DNA of 64,000 nt, taken from positions 310,001-374,000 of the forward strand of contig NZ_JADLRJ010000002.1 of the NCBI RefSeq assembly GCF_015477355.1. Reading direction: 5' to 3'. This DNA comes from Nocardia blacklockiae. GTDB taxonomy: Bacteria; Actinomycetota; Actinomycetes; Mycobacteriales; Mycobacteriaceae. Below the pieces are notes generated by a model. That model did no database searches and was not told the DNA's origin. It saw nothing but the letters and a program-made list of their open reading frames with translations. This document shows, one piece after another, positions 60,613 to 64,000 of this stretch. Made by a program: the position numbers and the translations under genes. The stretch's first letter is position 1; each line of letters starts with the position of its first letter.

Positions 60613-63600
60613 TCATGGCCCGGGGCTCCACGCGGTTTGGATCAGAGTGGCGCCCGCGCGGTTGATCATCGTTCCGCGTCCGGGCGGCATCTCGCTGGGC
60701 CGAATGTTGGCCAGCAACGGTCCTTCGTCCCGGTTGCCGCTCATGATGAGACCGGTCGTTCCGACATCCTTCATCCGCGAGATCAGCGGCTCGTACAGCG
60801 CGCGGGACGCACCGCCGGACCGTCGGGCGATGATCAGGTGGAAGCCGATGTCCTTGGCGTGCGCGAGATATTCGACAAGTGCGGCGAGCGGGTTGCCACT
60901 AGACGTGACGACCAGGTCGTAGTCGTCGACGACGACGTAGATCTCCGGGCCGCTCCACCACGACCTGTCACGGAGCTGCTGCTGCGTGACGTCCGGGCCC
61001 GGCATCCTGGAATTCAGGATGTTGACCAGCTCCCGCACCATGACCTCGAGCTGCTGGGACGATGGGGCGTATCCGGCCAGGTGCAGTGTTTCCACCACAC
61101 CGAGCAGTGTCCGACGGTAGTCACCGATGATCAGCTTGGCCTGCGAGGGCGTATTGGAGTCGACGATCCCTCGGATCAGCGTCCGCAACAGGTTGGTCTT
61201 GCCGCATTCGGTGTCGCCGAAGACGAGGAAATGCGGCTGCTCGGCCATATTCAGGAAGATCGGCGCGAGTTCGGATTCGTTGAGCGCGATCGGGATCTGC
61301 AGGTTCGGCGCCTGCGGGTCCAGCCCGTTCGGCCAACCGCCGAGCAGGTGCAGCAGGTGGTCGCGCGTCAACTGGTCCGGCAGCATGCGGACGGCCGGGG
61401 CCGGGCGGCCCGGGGTCTGCTGGGCCAGGCGCTGGACGGCGTCGGCGACGCCCGTGCTCAGGGACTCGGGGTTGGGGTCGCCGTCGACGCGTGGGAGGGC
61501 GGTGAGCATGTGCAGGGCGTCGGGGGTCATGCCGCGGCCGGGGCGGCCCTGGGGGACCAGGGCGGCGACGCGGCGGCCGAGGTCGGAGTCCATCGGGTCG
61601 CCGAGGCGCAGTTCGATGCGGGTGCCGATCTGGTCCTTCATGGCGGGGCGGGCCTCGCGCCAGGCGTTCAGCGCGATGACGACGTGCACGCCGTAGGAAA
61701 GGCCTTGCGCGGCAAGGTTCATGATCTGCTGTTCGAGCACGTCGAAGTCCTGGCGGATCGACATGTAGCCGTCGATCACCAGAAAGACGTCGCCGAACGG
61801 GTCCTCGTGCACGCCCGCGGCCGCGGGGCTGCTCGACGGGTCGGTGCCGCGCAGCCGCCGGAACTCCGACATCGACTCGACACCCAGCTGACGGAACCGC
61901 AGCTCGCGCTGGCGGACGATCGTGGTGACCTCGGAGATGGTGCGGCGCACCTTGTCCACGTCCAACCGGCCCGCGACCGAACCCACGTGCGGCAGGCCCT
62001 CGAGGCTGGCCAAGGTGCCGCCGCCGAAGTCGAGGCAGTAGAACTGCACCTGCTCGGCGGTGTGGGTCAGCGCCATCGCCATGACCAGCGAACGCAGCGC
62101 CGTAGACTTACCGGACTGCGGGCCGCCGACGACCGCGACATTGCCGCGGGCGCCGGACAGATCGATGACCATCGGGTCGCGGCGCTGGTCGTACGGGCGG
62201 TCGACGATGCCGATCGGCGCGCGCAGCGTCGCCACCGGGGAGTACTCGCCGGTGAGGATCGAGCGCGGCACCAGCTGATCCAGGGTCGGGGCCTGATCCA
62301 AAGGGGGCAGCCAGATCTCGTGCGCCTGGCGGCCGTGGCCGCGGATGCGGGAGACCAGCATGTCCAGGTTGGACATCTTCTCGCCGCCCTCGTCCCTGGC
62401 CTCCTCCACCACCGTGGCGACCTGGGGCAGCGGCAGCCGGTCGCTGGCGCGGAAGGCGACGTGACCGGCGACGAACGGCCGCGCGTTGATATCGATCTCC
62501 CCGCCGGCGATGCCCGCCTGGGTGACCTCGCGCTGCGCGCCGCCGCCGACGTACGGACCGGACACATACGACGCCTGGAAGCGCCGGATCTCGCCGTCGC
62601 CGGACTTCAGGTAGCCGCCGCCGGGGCTGTTGGGCAGGTTGTAGGCGTCGGGCACGCCCAGCACCTGGCGAGATTCGTTGGCGGAGAACGTCTTCAGGCC
62701 GATGCGGTAGGACAGGTGGCTCTCCAGGCCCTTCAGCTTGCCCTCTTCCAGGCGCTGCGAGGCCAGCAGCAGGTGCACGTGCAGCGACCGGCCCAGGCGG
62801 CCGATCATCACGAACAGCTCCGCGAAATCCGGGTGCTGGGTGAGCAATTCGGAGAACTCGTCGAGGACCACGAACAGCGCGGGCAGCGGGTCCAGGTCGG
62901 CGCCGGCGGCGCGGGCCTTCTCGTACTCGCCGACGTTGGCGAAGTTGCCGGCCGAGCGCAGCACCTCCTGGCGGCGGTTCATCTCACCGGCCAGCGCGTC
63001 CTTCATGCGGTCGACGAGGTCGGCCTCCTCCTCCAGGTTGGTGATGACCGCCGCGACGTGCGGGACACCCTCCAGCCCGAGGAAGGTCGCGCCACCCTTG
63101 AAGTCGACCAGGACCAGGTTCAGCTGATCCGGCGAGTGCGTGGCCAGCAGCGAAAGCACCAGGGTGCGAAGGAATTCCGACTTACCCGAACCGGTCGCGC
63201 CGATGCACAGGCCGTGCGGGCCCATGCCGTTCTCGGCGGCCTCCTTGATGTCCAGGTACACCGGCAGGCCGTCGGCGCCCACCCCGAACGGGACCCGCAG
63301 GCGGTCCCGGTCGTAGCGGGGCTTCCAGCTGTTCTCCGGATTGAACGCGCCGATGTCGCCCAGGTTCATCAGCTGCGACCAGGAGGAGATGACCTCGGCG
63401 TTCTCCTCGGCGACCGAGTCGGCGCCGCGCTGTACGGCCACCCGGAACGGCGCCAGGCGGCGGGCCACCTGTTCGGCCTGGCGGGCGCTGATGCGGTCGA
63501 TCAGCGCGAAGCGCTCCATATTGCCGGTGGCGCCGCGGCCGACGCATTCGCCGTTCTCCACCACCATCTGGATGCCGCGCGAAACCGCCAGGCGCGGAGC

Positions 63601-64000
63601 GTAATTGCACAGATCGACGATGGTGACGCCCTCGTAGCCGGACTCCCGCAGATGGTCCTCCTCGGCCTCGAGCAGGCCGCCGTCCACCACGATCACCACG
63701 TGCACCAGGTTCTGGTTGGCCGGCTGGTTGCGCGAATAGCGGACGCGGTTGTGCAGCAACGGGTTCAGGCCCTCGGCCATCTCCCGGATGGAGCCGTAGA
63801 CCATGCGCTCGGTGCCGACGCCGTCCTGCGACTCCGGGTGCTGGGTGTGCGGGAGCCACTTGGTCCACTCCCACTCCGCGACCGTGTCGGCGCCGCACAC
63901 CACCGCGAGCAGCACCTGGTCCGGCGCCTGGAACATGCACAGCTGCAACAACATCGCGCGCGTCATGTCACGGGCCTGGCCGCGGTCGCCGTTCAGCTGG
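60613..64000 (-). CDS. eccC: T7SS FtsK/SpoIIIE ATPase EccC (cut by right edge)
   Basis: About 1128 residues are visible, and the frame continues past 64000, so the N-terminal part is missing. Three ATPase domains follow in order. The first has Walker A GATGSGKSEFLR and a full Walker B FVVLDEFSELL. The second has GGPQSGKSTALR with a weaker VFLVIDGYM. The third has GDTECGKTNLLR with IYVVVDDYD. The first is thus the likely motor and the others more regulatory or substrate-binding, as known for EccC. EccC recruits Esx dimers through its C-terminal domain and drives T7SS export. The Esx pair lies downstream on the same strand. Confidence 0.96.
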   Translation of the reverse strand, partial: QLNGDRGQARDMTRAMLLQLCMFQAPDQVLLAVVCGADTVAEWEWTKWLPHTQHPESQDGVGTERMVYGSIREMAEGLNPLLHNRVRYSRNQPANQNLVHVVIVVDGGLLEAEEDHLRESGYEGVTIVDLCNYAPRLAVSRGIQMVVENGECVGRGATGNMERFALIDRISARQAEQVARRLAPFRVAVQRGADSVAEENAEVISSWSQLMNLGDIGAFNPENSWKPRYDRDRLRVPFGVGADGLPVYLDIKEAAENGMGPHGLCIGATGSGKSEFLRTLVLSLLATHSPDQLNLVLVDFKGGATFLGLEGVPHVAAVITNLEEEADLVDRMKDALAGEMNRRQEVLRSAGNFANVGEYEKARAAGADLDPLPALFVVLDEFSELLTQHPDFAELFVMIGRLGRSLHVHLLLASQRLEEGKLKGLESHLSYRIGLKTFSANESRQVLGVPDAYNLPNSPGGGYLKSGDGEIRRFQASYVSGPYVGGGAQREVTQAGIAGGEIDINARPFVAGHVAFRASDRLPLPQVATVVEEARDEGGEKMSNLDMLVSRIRGHGRQAHEIWLPPLDQAPTLDQLVPRSILTGEYSPVATLRAPIGIVDRPYDQRRDPMVIDLSGARGNVAVVGGPQSGKSTALRSLVMAMALTHTAEQVQFYCLDFGGGTLASLEGLPHVGSVAGRLDVDKVRRTISEVTTIVRQRELRFRQLGVESMSEFRRLRGTDPSSSPAAAGVHEDPFGDVFLVIDGYMSIRQDFDVLEQQIMNLAAQGLSYGVHVVIALNAWREARPAMKDQIGTRIELRLGDPMDSDLGRRVAALVPQGRPGRGMTPDALHMLTALPRVDGDPNPESLSTGVADAVQRLAQQTPGRPAPAVRMLPDQLTRDHLLHLLGGWPNGLDPQAPNLQIPIALNESELAPIFLNMAEQPHFLVFGDTECGKTNLLRTLIRGIVDSNTPSQAKLIIGDYRRTLLGVVETLHLAGYAPSSQQLEVMVRELVNILNSRMPGPDVTQQQLRDRSWWSGPEIYVVVDDYDLVVTSSGNPLAALVEYLAHAKDIGFHLIIARRSGGASRALYEPLISRMKDVGTTGLIMSGNRDEGPLLANIRPSEMPPGRGTMINRAGATLIQTAWSPGP

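Noticed and set aside
60254-60665. Short frames in the gap after eccC on both strands
   Set aside because: No ribosome site, no motif, Arg/Ser-rich composition, and they overlap the eccC end.

Overview
The window looks like a chromosomal segment of a mycolic-acid actinobacterium, most probably Nocardia. The evidence is very high GC with strong G/C third-position bias, an MspA-type outer-membrane porin, an ESX/type VII secretion (T7SS) locus, five paralogous lipoproteins of a Nocardia-rich family (DUF7373), and a Scr1/DUF397 regulator pair. No rRNA, tRNA, CRISPR array or insertion sequence was recognised. Both ends cut genes: a CHAT-domain protein on the left and the EccC secretion ATPase on the right.

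Layout. (1) 0-4.7 kb: the C-terminal part of a CHAT protease-like protein, a small putative membrane protein, an HSL-type esterase, an ABC-2-like membrane protein and the porin. (2) 4.7-7.5 kb: a secreted, proline-rich, possible nuclease toxin followed by an intact lipoprotein with a SUKH (SMI1/KNR4) immunity fold and two broken SUKH copies. (3) 7.6-9.9 kb: an XRE (DUF5753) + DUF397 regulator pair facing a row of four small ORFs across a perfect palindrome. (4) 9.9-18.8 kb: a polyol utilisation locus. A fructokinase, a mannitol 2-dehydrogenase and a sorbitol-type dehydrogenase are divergent from a SorC regulator and a complete sugar ABC transporter, with a clear SorC-type operator between. (5) 18.9-24.2 kb: a PAP2 phosphatase, an SDR, and a beta-phosphoglucomutase + GH65 pair like mycobacterial Rv3400-Rv3401. 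(6) 24.2-32.3 kb: an RpiR regulator divergent from one operon joining a polar amino-acid ABC transporter to two enoyl-CoA hydratases and an ADP-forming acyl-CoA ligase. This suggests uptake and CoA-dependent breakdown of an unidentified carboxylate.

(7) 32.3-51.6 kb: T7SS accessory and effector genes. They include an FHA protein, a DUF7373 lipoprotein, EspC-like and WXG-like proteins, a YbaB-like protein, and a 3037-residue polymorphic toxin. The toxin has a CpnT-like N-terminus, long Pro/His repeat linkers, two separate ADP-ribosyltransferase domains, zincin-like and clan-CD-peptidase-like modules, and a C-terminal RelA/SpoT-like nucleotidyltransferase. A candidate immunity gene, a zinc-ribbon gene and an Rv3446c-family gene follow. 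(8) 51.5-59.5 kb: a metallophosphoesterase, then a duplicated pair of DUF7373 lipoproteins flanking a membrane Ser/Thr kinase, ended by a 19-bp hairpin. (9) 59.5-64 kb, minus strand: EccC followed by two Esx-type proteins.

The most unusual content is the multi-warhead T7SS toxin and its neighbours, and next to it the secreted-toxin/SUKH-lipoprotein locus. All function calls come from reading motifs and context. No database search was possible.
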